From assembly GCF_902806685.2 (NCBI RefSeq), contig NC_048536.1:5270001-5334000 (forward strand): DNA of 64,000 nt, written 5' to 3'. Below the pieces are notes generated by a model, which saw only the letters and a list, made by a program, of their open reading frames with translations, ran no database searches and was not told the DNA's origin. This document shows positions 44,401-54,893 of this stretch, piece by piece. The DNA comes from Maniola hyperantus. Lineage: Eukaryota; Arthropoda; Insecta; Lepidoptera; Nymphalidae. The translations under genes and the position numbers were made by a program. Each line of letters begins with the position of its first letter. Within the stretch, counting starts at the first letter, position 1.

Positions 44401-46990
44401 TATTATTGCTTGATAGGCTTGCGCTAGACGACAATCATGTTTAAAAAAGCAATGATGAAGTCTAGGTTGAAGCGCCCTTGCCTAGAAGATATGTCGCTAG
44501 AATGTATCGCTGACATAAATCTGTCTCGTTTTAACTGAAACTTAAGTCTAAACAAAGTCAAAGTACGCTCTATAGATCTCAGCCTTAAGGCCCAAGACTC
44601 GGATCTGCCCGCGAAATTCAGATTTAATTTGGTTTTTCACAATTTGTAAACTAATGCGACAAAGTAGACTTATGGCATTCAAATTACGCTCCTAGCAATA
44701 TCATCTTGAGATGAGTTTGACGTGAGCTACTCACAAATTAGTCATTATTTTGACTAATTTCTTAAACTGGACACTTTCAAGTAAAGATTTTTATACAAGC
44801 CTATGAAGATGATACTGCTAGGGGCTCAATTTGAATGCCATAAGCCTACTTTGTCGTATTAGTTTACAAATTGCGAAAAACCAAATTAAATTTGAATTTC
44901 GCGGGCAGACCGTGTCTTCCACCTTAAGAGTGAAGCCTCACGACGCCGTGCGGCGCCGCACCGCACGCGTAAGGGACTTGGGACCAGATAAATGAGGCGG
45001 GGAGGGGTGGCGCGTTACGACGCGCGGGGAGGGCAATGCAGTGCCTGAGTGGCCTCCAATACTCAAATCCACATCAGTGTGGTGCAGCAACGCATCGGAA
45101 ACGCATCATGTGGCCTCCGTCTAATGTTTGTAAATAACTTGAACAGGGATACAACGCCAAAACTGGACATGGATTTATCAGAGGACGAAGACCGCGTGTT
45201 CACGCCTGACCTGTTGAACAGTACTGTCTACATCATCTCTATGGCTCTGCAGGTTTCAACGTTTGCTATCAACTACAGGGTATGTTACATTTCTTTATAT
45301 AACTGAGCCTTGTTCCTTATTTTGCCTACGATCTATCTGCGATCACCAACCCGTGTGCCCAGCGTGGTGATTATGGACAGACCCTCTTGTTGGGAGAGGC
45401 CTTAATTAGTCCAGTAGTGGACTGTTATAGGCTATCCTTCCTTATTTTACCATGGAGGCATCAATATTGACTTGTGGAAGCCACTTTCCTTTTTATTTGT
45501 GGTCAAAGTTTGAACCTAACTGTTACGTAACTTTAACCGCCTGTTATGCAGTTGGGCTCTAGATAGTGCAATCAGTGGTAAGTCCGCTTTTTTACACTGT
45601 ACTATAATGTTGCAATAACGCTAATAAAAAAAACCGTGAGGTGTCGTGAACTCGTGAGACACCCGACAAAAGCGAAGCTTACTCGTACTCTGTCCCGTTC
45701 ACTCATGAGCAAATGAGAGAGCGAGAAATAGTCCTCCTTGTCTTTCTCTTTCTCTTGTACTTAGTCTCGCTCATTCATATGGCAACAAAAACAATACATG
45801 CATTTCATCGTCGCTCGCCGTTCTAATCGAAAAGTCCGTTTTCTCGCAGGGTGAGCCGTTTATGGAGGGTCTGAAAGATAACAAGCCCCTGCTATTCAGC
45901 GTGCTGCTGTCGGGCGGCGCCGTGCTGGCGCTGGCCACGGGCGCCGTGCCCGACCTCACCAACGCCTTCGAGATAGTCTACTTCCCGCCAGACGTGAGTA
46001 TAAGCGATTTATTTACATCATTTGCGTCATCATTCCTCATACTAGGCTAGGTTTAGAATGCTCTTTCGAGATCTGTGTTTCTTACAAATTACAATCCGGG
46101 TATCTTTAAAACAAGAGTAATTTGGCATCTTCTAGGTAAACGCGACCCATTTTAGGCCACAACATCACTTTCCATCAAGTGTGATTGTGGTCAAGCGTTT
46201 GCCTATAATGAATAAAAAAAAAAGTTAATCAGTCCGTCACTCTTGGGTGTTTGTTGTAATAACAAAATTCAACCGCAAGAGTACGCATGTACAAGGTTTT
46301 GCATGAAAACAAAATCGTAAAATGTTGGCGGGAGACAGGCTTTGTTGTGATTGGTGGATTCAAAAGTCGCGTAATCAAGACAATGTGCGGAATGAGGGTA
46401 CCGAATGGGCGTGGGCCGACTTTTATGCTGCTTGGCGATCGCGGGTGTCCGGCTATTAGGAGTCTATAGGTGGTCTGTGGTTGTAATATACCCCGTCGAC
46501 AAGTTACTTGTCCGCCGTCGTGTTGCGTCATGGCCCTTCTTCATTGCCATGACGTGCCACTTCATCCTTTGAGCCTAACATAAAGTATATCTATATATAT
46601 AAAAGGAAAAGGTGACTGACTGACTGACTGACTGACTGACTGACTGATCTATCAACGCACAGCTCAAACTACTGAACGGATCGCGCTGAAATTCGGCATG
46701 CAGATAGCTATTGTGATGTAGGCATCCGCTAAGAAAGGATTTTTCAAAATTCAACCCAAAGTCTGTCAGTTTTGAAGTTAGAAGTTTGCGTGTAGTTTAA
46801 TACAAACCGTTTGTTTGTGGTAGGTATTTTCAAGAATACTCGGGTTATACTTTCAAGTATTTATACCGTGTTGTTTCAGTACCGGGTGATCCTGGTGCAG
46901 GTGCTCATAGCGGACATGCTGTTCGCGTACCTCGTGGACCGAGCGTGTTTGTGGCTGTTCGGCGACGCGCGCGTCAGCACGATCTCGTAG
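38416..46990 (+). CDS. ATP13A1: P5A-type ATPase of the endoplasmic reticulum, ATP13A1 family (10 exons)
   Basis: Coding exons: 38416-38670, 38812-38901, 39615-39821, 40133-42082, 42632-42875, 43600-43796, 44244-44386, 45147-45279, 45850-45993 and 46880-46990. All are GT-AG and in phase; the product is 1157 residues (human 1204). P5A ATPases (yeast Spf1, human ATP13A1) act in the ER membrane as dislocases that remove mis-inserted transmembrane helices. Visible P-type motifs: TGES at 308-311 (actuator domain), PPELP at 447-451 (the P5A membrane signature), DKTGTLT with phosphorylated Asp490, KGAPE at 614-618 (nucleotide domain), TGDN at 707-710 and GDGTNDVGAL from 821. N-terminal hydrophobic segments lie in exon 1. 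Exon 5 encodes a variable linker rich in Arg, Pro, Ala and Glu after the phosphorylation domain. Exons 6-10 encode the last membrane helices, beginning with QGRCTLVTTLQMFKILALN. Exons 5, 9 and 10 are much more GC-rich than exon 4. The start ATG agrees with family alignment. Confidence 0.96.
38902..39614 (+). other. ATP13A1 intron 2
   Basis: It contains a reversed Helitron-like fragment (about 38980-39135, GCAACTTCGTCCTTGTGGAT) and a pogo-like MITE (39146-39447). Confidence 0.75.
39146..39447. mobile_element. pogo/Tigger-like MITE with TA target duplication
   Basis: It starts CAGTAGAAACTCGATTAACC and ends AATCGATTTTCTACTG, with TA on both sides (39144-39145 and 39448-39449). GTTAGTCTGGATAATCG near the right end mirrors CGATTAACCAGACTAAT near the left. 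CAG starts with CTCGATTAA are typical of pogo-class elements. Confidence 0.75.
42083..42631 (+). other. ATP13A1 intron 4
   Basis: A 549-bp GT-AG intron. A reversed tRNA-like SINE head fragment (AGGAATCGAATCTGCGTCTC) lies at about 42424-42485. Nothing else recognised. Confidence 0.6.
42943..43092. mobile_element. Palindromic MITE, GATCTATAGAGCGCAC family, copy 1
   Basis: TAAGGCTGAGATCTATAGAG on the left mirrors the reverse of GCGCCCTATAGACCTCACCC on the right. The arms include TGACTTTGCTCAGACTTAAG and AACGAGACAGATTTATG. Related copies lie at 48334-48478 and, half only, at 44512-44587. Confidence 0.8.
43305..43550 (+). mobile_element. Interspersed repeat, GTCAAGTGCGAGTC subfamily, copy 2
   Basis: It begins CGGTCAAGTGCGAGTCAGGC and carries GAAGGGTTCCGTACCATCGT and CGGACAGCGGAGTCTTAGTA. 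Sister of 19744-19985. Confidence 0.65.
44387..45146 (+). other. ATP13A1 intron 7
   Basis: A 760-bp intron composed largely of a half MITE (44512-44587) and a large palindrome (44594-44918), followed by a GC-rich stretch (44935-45040) that I cannot identify. Confidence 0.75.
44594..44918. mobile_element. Large palindromic MITE, about 325 bp
   Basis: Arms of about 114 bases (44594-44707 and 44805-44918): AATTTGTAAACTAATGCGAC faces GTCGTATTAGTTTACAAATT, and CTTATGGCATTCAAATT faces AATTTGAATGCCATAAG. The outer ends GATCTGCCCGCGAAATTCA and TTTCGCGGGCAGAC also pair. Confidence 0.85.
45280..45849 (+). other. ATP13A1 intron 8
   Basis: It contains a SINE 3' fragment at about 45335-45450 (CCCAGCGTGGTGATTATGG, AGTCCAGTAGTGGACTGTTA). 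The remainder, including a GAGA/CTCT-rich piece at 45700-45770, is unassigned. Confidence 0.6.
45994..46879 (+). other. ATP13A1 intron 9
   Basis: It contains a Helitron-like element with a GACT microsatellite at about 46590-46780. The stretch 46230-46560 is unassigned. Confidence 0.65.
46590..46780 (+). mobile_element. Helitron-like element, 5' part, with (GACT)n
   Basis: It starts ATCTATATATATAAAAGGAA, followed by about eight GACT units, then CAACGCACAGCTCAAACTAC and GAAATTCGGCATGCAGATAG. It matches 15945-16143 but loses its 3' end. Confidence 0.65.
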
Positions 46991-47583
46991 CGTCCGCGCG
47001 TGCGATTCGCGCCGCAAGCGTTGAACCACCGCTACAGGCGATACTGATGAGTTGATCGCACATCAATCCGCACGACCCGCACTTCCCGTGCTTTTTTATA
47101 TATATTGACGAATTAGGACTTTTTAGCCTTTAAACTATCGGATGGGTTCAAAACTAGTCGGGCTTCCGTCGACTAAACACGGAGTACAGTCGGAATCATC
47201 TATATTTACTTGACTCTTACCTAGTGGTACAGTTGTTCTATTTCACGAAGTCTGTTCAGCCTTGGCTATAGTAGTGATTATACCGATAAGCGTTAACGTA
47301 TTTGTGTGCGTAATGTAAACCGTGTCGTGGTCGATATTGAGACAGACATACTAAAACAATGTTTGCACTCACACAAGCATAGCCACACAGACTTCATGAA
47401 GTGGAACATCTAATAGTGTAATCGGAGTAAAGTCAAAGTACGCTCTGAATGTCTCAACTTAAAATGGAAGCGAGCCATATTGGGAGGTGCAGTTGTATTA
47501 CGAGAAGTAATGCTAGCGCGCTCCCCAACGCTTTCTATGCAAACGTAGTTTGGTTGTCATTTGAATATCACGCAATCAAACTA

Positions 47584-47589
47584 AATAAA
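47584..47589 (+). terminator. Candidate ATP13A1 polyadenylation signal
   Basis: An AATAAA sits about 590 bases after the ATP13A1 stop codon and is the first clear hexamer I noted on this strand. A longer 3' UTR is possible; transcript data would decide. Confidence 0.3.
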
Positions 47590-48333
47590 ATTTTGTAGAC
47601 ATGTTCTAAAACAAATGTTTTCCAGATTTCTGTAAAAATGTGTAGTTTTAAAGTTACGCGGTCTCAAAGATTTACATATAAATCTTTGAGTTCTATGTAA
47701 ATGTCGAATGTGTGAAAGTCTACAGTTTCCAAATGGCTAAACATTGAAAGTGTTATATAAATTGGGATGACGTGCTGAATTTGAAATCGGTATAGTTGTG
47801 GTAAATTATAAAATTTATGTTGCTTAGTGTGCTAGAGATAATAATAATTGTGCTTTCGGATTATTTCTATAAATGTAAGGACTAAAAATCGGAGACGGAA
47901 GGAGCCTCTTGTGAGGCTCAGACCACGGCTTAGGATGACGTTTTGGGATGAATGGGTTGGTCTGACTTGATTAGTCCGTACGCCCCCGAGACCTTGGCGC
48001 GTGACCATGTCCGGGTGACGTTTGAAATCGGGGACCTCATCTTCGCCTGCTAAGACGCTGTGCAGAGGTTGTTGATGTGCATGGGTGAATTTTCGGCCAC
48101 GATATTGTGATCTTCGGGGTCGTTAAGGACGTGCTTAGGGCGTCTTTTATCGGGCAGTAACACACACAGTGTTTGCGCCTTAAGGTGCCTTTTCCTGAAG
48201 CGAAAACGTGTTTAATAGACCAATCAAGTTAGTGTTAGATGACGTGTTAATATTATTGTCATGTATTCTGTCTGTGTACTCTGATTGGTCTGCTGAACTC
48301 ATCGCTCCTGTCTGCTTCATTTGACAGGCACTC

Positions 48334-48478
48334 TTAAGCTAAGATCTATAGAGCATTCTTTGACTTTACTTAGAGATAAAATGAGACAGATTTATATTTC
48401 ATACATAAATCTGTCTCTTTTTAACTCGAGTAAAGTCTGAGTAAAGTCAAAGTACGCTATATATAGATATCAGCCTTA
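48334..48478. mobile_element. Palindromic MITE, GATCTATAGAGC family, copy 2
   Basis: TTAAGCTAAGATCTATAGAG on the left, TAGATATCAGCCTTA on the right, with AAATGAGACAGATTTATA facing TAAATCTGTCTCTTTTTAAC. It directly abuts the next MITE. Confidence 0.75.
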
Positions 48479-48624
48479 CGGCGGTTACGCACTCATCCGA
48501 TCCGAGTCCGTGAAAATACTTTTGATTTTGTTTTATATGGGAGCTTATGTCGTAGATATTCGCTGGTAATCTCACGGATGACGGATAAAACTCGGATGAC
48601 GGAAGTGCAGTGCGTAATCGCCGT
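48479..48624. mobile_element. MITE with ACGGCGGTTACGCACT termini
   Basis: It starts ACGGCGGTTACGCACTCATC and ends AGTGCAGTGCGTAATCGCCGT. CGGATGACGGATAAAACTCGG inside matches, reversed, the nested element at 11030-11194. Confidence 0.8.
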
Positions 48625-49410
48625 TAATATGTATTTACGGCTGGTAGAGATTGGTTGGCGATCAAAATTAGTTAAAGTTTAATGGTGGGTTTTCTATACG
48701 CATGGCGCGATCGAAACGCGTTGCAGTATTCCCTAAAGTACTAACGTCGCTACTCGTTAGCGTTTCATTAAAGATTTAATATAATATCGTTATATGATTA
48801 TTATTTATTAATATTATACTAGTTAATGTCCAGCATGAGTTGCAATGCGACTCGCGCGCCAGGTTTTGTACGTTGATGCCAGAGAATTTCACGCAAGTGC
48901 CGAAAACAACTGTACAAAGTTTCAATTTAATCAGATTCAATAGTCCTATAACCATGAAGTCATATATCTTTTTAAAAAATGTTTGATTATTCACTGAATT
49001 GTTTTATTATTTTACATTAAATATTCGGATTAATAAATTTAATAAAAATAACCTATCAGCTAGGAAAGAACTGTCAAAGATGTTATGAATTTTTTAATAA
49101 AAATTGCCAACTATGTATTCCAAAAAATATAATGATTTATGAACATTCCAACATATTTTGCGGAGCGCTTTATTGACTTTTTACACGCTCCGCAAGATTA
49201 AAATAAAATACGATATCAATCAACAAAACTCGAATATTTCTGCTACTTAAATAATAATACTGATATTGCTAAAAATCCTAGTTGGCATTTTCTGTAAAAT
49301 CATTAACCCGTCTAATTTTGTAAGGCTCGAGACACATTGAGGTAAACTCAAAGCTGATCAACTTTTCTTTTCTGAAATGTTACAATGTAAACTGGGCTTT
49401 ATCACCACTA

Positions 49411-49545
49411 AGGTACCATCTCCATGGACGAGAGAATCGCCGCGATAGTCTCAAGATAGACTAGAATAGATAGAATAGAGTTTGTACCGAATTTTGTGAC
49501 ACGGCGAGACTTGCCGCGATTTTCTCGTCCATGGAGATGGCACCT
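49411..49545. mobile_element. Palindromic MITE, about 135 bp
   Basis: AGGTACCATCTCCATGGACG at the left faces CGTCCATGGAGATGGCACCT at the right; the arms continue inward through GAGAATCGCCGCG and CGCGATTTTCTC. Arms about 34 bases. Confidence 0.85.
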
Positions 49546-50266
49546 AAGTAATGTACAAATTTTGATTTGTTTTGTTAAATTTGTTCCTCGCAATTAGGTA
49601 AGTAACGTAGAATTCACGTAGTGGAGATGAAGTCCGGTGTACCTTTCGTCACGATATCGAAAAGATATCGCATTGTGTCGCTTCGACCTTGAGCCTTCAA
49701 CAATGTTTTCGTAACTGAATATAATGTAAGTTTCAAAATGAACTGTCAAATATTCTCGTCGCTACGACAGCGTTGAATGCGAGAGTGTTTAGATATTGTA
49801 ACTATGTAAAGAGCCTTATAAACATTATCCCAATGCACTTGCCAAACGTGTTGGCCCAATGTGCTGCCTTTACAACGCGGCGTAGCAAAAGCTATTTTTG
49901 ATACACCCAATATGTTAGCACTATAGAAATCGGAATAAAGTGAAGAATTTTTAAAGAAGCGTAGTAAGTTTGTCGATGGGCAGTGGCCAGTGACCCATCA
50001 TAGCGCGTTATTATAAAAGTAGAGTAAGTTATTTTGTACGCTAGAGATCAATGTTCTTTCGTATTTTGTTTGTATGGGCGAATTGGTCAAAATCGGCGAT
50101 CCCCATATTTAAAAAAAAGACCTACCTACTAATTCTATTACTTGTTTTATTGAAACGAAAACTTATTGGGCGATTCTGGGACGGGTTAAAACTTCCAAGG
50201 TCGCCGAATGTGCTAATTTTATCAGCTTTTAAAGTTGGTTCCTTATCAGAATCTATTATTATTATT

Positions 50267-50803
50267 TTTTTTTTTTTTTTAATAGATATAGCGAGCAAGC
50301 GAGCAGGCGGGTCACCTGATGTTAAGTGATTACCGCCGCCCATGAACATTTGCAGCACCAGAGGAGCCGCCGATGCGTTGCCGGCCTTTTAGGAATTTGT
50401 TGGTCCGCCCCTTGAATAACCCCATGTTATAATCTAGTGGGAACACCGCCGATGGGAGTTGGTTCCACAGTTTGCACGTGCGTGGAAAGAAGGATCTGGC
50501 GCAGCGGACGGTCGAAGTGCACCAGACACTCAGATGGTGAGGGTGAAATTCCTTACGGTGGCGCGCGGTGCGGTTGTAGAAAAAAGAGGGTGGAATGAGG
50601 TCAAAAAGCTCTTCAGAGCACTCCCCATTATACAGGCGATAGAACACGCATAGAGAGCTAACGTCTCTGCGGTGCTCCAGGCTTTCCAACGAGCCGGTTA
50701 GTTTGGGATCGTCCACAAGTCGAACAGCTCGCCTTTGGATCCGATCAAATGGAAGGAGTTGGTACTGGGGTGCTCCAGCCCAAAGGTGGGAGCAGTACTC
50801 CAT
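50267..50803 (-). pseudogene. LINE 3' end: reverse transcriptase tail plus poly(A)
   Basis: The minus strand encodes MEYCSHLWAGAPQYQLLPFD at its 5' limit, then FYNRTARHRKEFHPHHLS and TCKLWNQLPSAVFPLDYNMG, then a short 3' UTR. A poly(A), seen as T's at 50267-50281 on the plus strand, closes it. This is a classic 5'-truncated target-primed insertion. The 3' part of the frame is intact, so it is younger than the copy at 21524. Confidence 0.8.
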
Positions 50804-50933
50804 TAAGGTTCAATTTTTAATGGAAGTATCAAGTACTCAGAGTGCCGATAGATCTAAATACTAACCTAATTGTTTTTTAATTTACAATTTAGAATTTTTT
50901 TTATACTTTTTATTTTAAAAATATCCACTGGCT

Positions 50934-51081
50934 AAATCCGTTGTACACAATCTCTTAAACTAAACTGAAATTACGTGTCTAAAGCTACTGTTATCCCTTT
51001 CATAAAGTTGCTTGCGGAAAAGGATAGCACTAGATTTGACCTGTTAATTTAGTTAAGATATTGTGTCCAAGAGAATCGGCC
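50934..51081. mobile_element. Palindromic MITE, TTGTACACAATCTC family, copy 2
   Basis: It starts AATCCGTTGTACACAATCTC and ends AAGATATTGTGTCCAAGAGA followed by ATCGGC. It is the reverse of 22785-22940 and shares GCTTGCGGAAAAG with it. Confidence 0.8.
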
Positions 51082-51409
51082 TCATTGTTATAAGAAAATT
51101 TCACTTAATATGTGGCAGGACTCACTGCCAATTTTTAAGACTTTTGTGGTTAGGACGGTTTTGTCTCATTGGCTTATATTGTTGTTGTGTTCAACGTAAA
51201 ATGTTAATATATTATTATGTGGATTGTGGGTATTGTGTGGAGACTTATAGCTCAAAAATATGTGCATTTAAAGGATGTAAATGTGTCAGTATCAGTATGT
51301 ATTATGTATTCTATTTATAAATATGAGGAAATAATAAATGTGTAGTAAAGTTTTTTTAATTGTTTCATTTTGTTTTGAAACAACAACCATCCATCTTAAT
51401 CTTATCCCA

Positions 51410-51620
51410 TCGCCGGCCTTCGACTGAGACAACATTTTATTTTATGAAGAACTCTCAGGTATGTAAAATTTCCTCTCAATGTTTTTCGTCGCCGGTGAAG
51501 TGACATTTAATTGGTTTAAACGAGCGTAACTCCAAAAAGTAAGTCGATCGAATCCCGGACCCTCCCGAATAGGAGGCCCGAATTCTCGACTCTTAATTAA
51601 CAACACCGCTTTTTGGCATG
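51410..51620 (-). mobile_element. tRNA-derived SINE, copy (minus), degraded
   Basis: AGAACTCTCAGGTATGTAAA and TTTAATTGGTTTAAACGAGC belong to the family body; the reversed head has CGATCGAATCCCGGACCC. It lies just past the cuticle gene's polyadenylation signal. Confidence 0.6.
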
Positions 51621-51674
51621 ATGATTTTTTTTTGATTGATTACAATAAAAACCAATTTAAAGCACTTATTTCAA

Positions 51675-51680
51675 TTTATT
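51675..51680 (-). terminator. Polyadenylation signal of the cuticular protein gene
   Basis: The minus strand reads AATAAA, 140 bases after the stop codon at 51820, a normal 3' UTR length for a cuticle gene. Confidence 0.55.
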
Positions 51681-51819
51681 TGCTAGGTAATTACCTACCT
51701 AATATTATCTAAGTCTTACACAGGCACTATAAGAATCTCGTCACCAAACGCGTTGATGAAACACAGGCACAACACGTTCAGACTGAAGAACTATAATACT
51801 ATTTACACAGACTTAGAAT

Positions 51820-53617
51820 TTAGTGTTTCCATCCTCCTTGACCTAGGCTGGTGAGACCGAGACCCAGGTTGCCAAGGTCCCATGAGCCTAGACCTCCGAG
51901 TCCTCCTAATCCTAGACCTCCGAGTCCTCCCAATCCGTTACCCCAACCTCCAAAGTTGATAAGATCCGCAGAGTAGTCATTGATAGGTGCCGCGATTTGC
52001 GAGACATGTGCCACGACTGGTTCGAGGATTGGAGCTGCAACTTGTTTAACAACCGGTTGAACGATTTGTTTGGTAACAATTGGGGCTAACTGTACGGTCT
52101 GTGGGTGGCCCGCAGCGCCGATCCGTTTCACGATCGCGTTGAAACCGCGCGCGGCGTCGGCGGTGTACTCCACCACTCTCAAGGTACCGTCGGGTTCTGT
52201 TAGGGAGTATGATCCCTTGACGACATCGCCGTCTCTCACTTCAGATTGGGCTTTGTTGTCGCCGGTGGATGGGTCATTTACAGCGTAGTTGAATTCATAG
52301 CGTGGGACAGACTGTAACAAAAGACATACAAATTATTATCTAAGTAGGTAGGTACCTACTAAGAATTTTTTGCGTTGTTTGAAAAAAGTACCCTTATTAT
52401 AAATGCGAAAGTGTGTTTGTTTGTTGGTTTGTTGGTTTGTCCTTCAATCACGTCGCAACGGATTGACGTGATTTTTTGCATGGGTATAGATAAAGACCTG
52501 CAGAGTGTACTTTTTATCCCGAAAAATAAAAGAGTTCCCACGGGATTTTTAAAATACCGAATTCCACGCAGACGAAGTCGCGGGCATCAGCTAGTTTTTA
52601 ATAAAAAACAAGCAATTACCGCCGTCCAGCACATCTGAAGCACCAATCGAGAAATTGAAGTCAACAAGAAACGTCCTAGTTTGTAACAAGTTTTTTATAA
52701 CAAATATGAGGACTGTTTCGAGTTTCGTAGCCTACATGAAAATATGCAATACAAAATAGTCCTAAACTAAGTTATAAGTAGGTATTACATAATTATTCTA
52801 TCCAAATTTACTGTTTGTCTGCTAGATTTCACGGCCCATCCGTTCAACCAATTTTGATGGGTAGGTACAACAAGTTAGCGAACATAGGCTACCTTACCTA
52901 CCTACTTTTTATCACGGAAAATCTCACGGAGAATAGTTCCCATAGGATTTTACAAAAAAAATTAAATCCACGCGGACGAAGTCGCGGGCACCTCGGAGGA
53001 TGGTTTTAAATAAATTCTTAGTTCATTATGTAATACTTACATAACTGTCCACTGCGACTGCACCAAGTCCGCCGTAGCCGGATGGAGCGGCGGCTACGGC
53101 TGCGAAGAGGCAGGCAATCTGTAAGGAAATTATAATAATGTAATTAAGTAGCTATTGGTAACGGAGTAAGTTAATAAATTAAGAACTATTTCTGAGTTGT
53201 TTAGTCTAGAAGTTGTCTCTTGAACATCGTCAGCGAAATTTAGGTAGGTACCTATTCAAAATCTTGTAATTTTTTTATATTTTCCGAGGTAAAATTACAA
53301 AAAACTAAATAGGTGCTGGTGAATGACAAAACAGTGATTCAGATAAGCTCAGCCGTGCGTGATTGCATAATAAAAAATCACATATCTTTATAAACCACCA
53401 GATATTTTCACAAACTTTCACATTTGTGTATATCTCTAAATAACTGCTGCCGAGTTTCTTGTTGATCGTGGTAGGAAAGGCATTCCGAACCAGAGGTAGA
53501 GTCACTTAACGATTCAAAAGCACTTGTAAAAGTTAATTGAATAATAAATAAAAATCTTTCTATTTTTTCTGAAACTGAAGATACAAAGATCGAACTCACC
53601 GCGACAAATGAATACAT
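51820..53617 (-). CDS. RR-2 cuticular protein (CPR family, 3 exons)
   Basis: Minus-strand coding exons are 53600-53617, 53041-53118 and 51820-52311, all GT-AG and phase 0, giving 195 residues. The tiny first exon (MYSFVA) joins IACLFAAVAAA to form a secretion signal, cleaved about residue 17. A first exon holding only part of the signal peptide is typical of insect cuticle genes. From about residue 37 a Rebers-Riddiford chitin-binding domain of the RR-2 type follows: YEFNYAVNDPSTGDNKAQSE, then VRDGDVVKGSYSLTEPDG and VEYTADAARGFNAIV. Its aromatic residues bind chitin in hard cuticle. The middle is rich in Val, Ala, Pro and Gln. The last 43 residues (153-195) are Gly/Leu repeats such as GLGGLGGLGLGGLGGLG. 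Expression is expected in epidermis under moulting-hormone control, but no response element was identified. Which of the many CPR genes this is cannot be said. Confidence 0.95.
52312..53040 (-). other. Cuticular protein intron 2
   Basis: A 729-bp intron carrying two Helitron-like repeats in the same orientation: 52388-52597 and about 52795-52995. Confidence 0.75.
52388..52597 (+). mobile_element. Repeat of the TTATAAATGCGAAAGTGTG family
   Basis: It runs TTATTATAAATGCGAAAGTG, CCTTCAATCACGTCGCAACG and CACGGGATTTTTAAAATACC to GACGAAGTCGCGGGCATCAG and CTAGT. Near-identical to 60338-60603. Confidence 0.75.
53119..53599 (-). other. Cuticular protein intron 1
   Basis: A 481-bp GT-AG intron. A piece near 53445-53510 (CTGCCGAGTTTCTTGTTGAT, GGAAAGGCATTCCGAACCAG) resembles, reversed, 29790-29860 and so is an interspersed repeat fragment. 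Confidence 0.6.
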
Positions 53618-53700
53618 TTTCAGTTTTTATATTTCCTCAACTACGCACGCAGTGAAATAAGTTGCTTTGATATTTGATAAAGAACTGTAACACCGATCGG

Positions 53701-53707
53701 TTTTATA
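53701..53707 (-). promoter_or_regulatory. TATA box of the cuticular protein gene
   Basis: The minus strand reads TATAAAA here, about 84 bases upstream of the cuticle gene ATG. Transcription would start about 25-30 bases downstream (near 53672-53676), leaving a 5' UTR of about 55-60 bases. Insect cuticle genes commonly have TATA promoters. Confidence 0.6.
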
Positions 53708-54448
53708 CTCGCCTCACCTACGGCTGGTGTAATTCCTGTTTATCCTTCAGTTTTTCACGCTCATTGGGTATTCGTAGACTGCTATTTCTGCCATTTTCGT
53801 AATGTCATAAAATCGGTGCTAATTAACGCATAATTGTTAGTCAAATCATCGTGCCCGTGTTATCATATTTCATCAGATACCAGTTTTAGCTGAAGCAAAT
53901 TAAACACTTAATTATGTGAGGACCCACATCGGCGGAGCGCGGCGGCGCGAATATACGCCACGCAAATATTCCCGCTTTCAATTTTATTCTATTGATACAG
54001 TTTGGCGGCAAGAAGAAAGAGCTGGAGGGGATGTGTGTTTATTTATCTACTAACTATATCGCGGGAAACGAAAAGGTTGACTGACGAACCCATAGCACGA
54101 GGGAACAGACACTCCCGCCGCGCCGTCGCGCTTCACTTTGTACTATCAAACAGATCGATAAATCGCCCATTGCGCAGGTATAAGGTTCCTTTTAGCTGAC
54201 TCCAAAAGTAGTTACCTATATTGTAAAATAGTAGGTAGTTATGACAAAAATGTTATGATTTCTTAAGGCTGAGCCTGAAACAAACAGATTCCGCGATAGA
54301 TACTGCACGGCTGGGCAGGACGTCATACTATATAAACGCGAGCGTATACCTATACCATTGGATTTGTAAGTTATGTATGTATAGGCACTGTTTAAGCAAA
54401 GCACGCCACGTATTGCAGCAGTAGCGACGGCGCTCAATTACAGCTATG

Positions 54449-54893
54449 TGGCTCCAACACGACGCACGCTAGATTTCAAGATCGTGGCTCCAACACGACG
54501 CACGCTCGATTTCAAGATCGTGGCTCCAACACGACGCTTGATTTCAGGAGCGTGGCTCCAACGCGGCGCTTGATTTCAGGAGCGTGGCTCCAACATGACG
54601 CTTGATTTCAGAAGCGTGGCACAACACGACGCTTGTTGTCAGGATCATGGCTCCAACACAACGCTTGATTTCAGGAGCATGGCTCCAACACGACGCTTGT
54701 TGTCAGGATCGTGGCTCCAACACGACGCTTGGTTTCAGGAGCGTGGCTCCAACACAACGCTTGATTTCAGGAGCGTGGCACAAAATGACGCTTGATTTCA
54801 GGAGTGTGGCTCCAGCATGACGCTTGATTTCAGGAACGTGGCTCCAACACGTCGCTCGATTTTAGGATCGTGGCTCCAACACGACGCTCGCTT
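54449..54893. repeat. Minisatellite, period 32 (first units 36), about 14 copies
   Basis: The unit reads GTGGCTCCAACACGACGCTT then GATTTCAGGAGC. The first two units carry four extra bases (GCACGCTAGATTTCAAGATC type). Copies differ at a few positions and the two halves vary independently. Open frames through it are a by-product of the repeat. Confidence 0.95.

Larger units (their letters stand above)
46991..51674. other. Interval between ATP13A1 and the cuticular protein gene
   Basis: It holds the ATP13A1 3' UTR, two adjacent MITEs (48334-48478, 48479-48624), a palindromic MITE (49411-49545), a LINE 3' end (50267-50803), a palindromic MITE (50934-51081) and a SINE (51410-51620). Most of the rest (47500-48300, 48630-49400, 49560-50250) shows nothing I can name. 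Confidence 0.65.

Noticed and set aside
54595..54820. Overlapping open frames with repeated LISGAW/MTLDFRS peptides
   Set aside because: They are translations of the 32-bp minisatellite in several frames; no gene evidence.
54449..54893. A CRISPR-like array
   Set aside because: Units are directly adjacent with no unique spacers, in a eukaryotic genome; it is a minisatellite.
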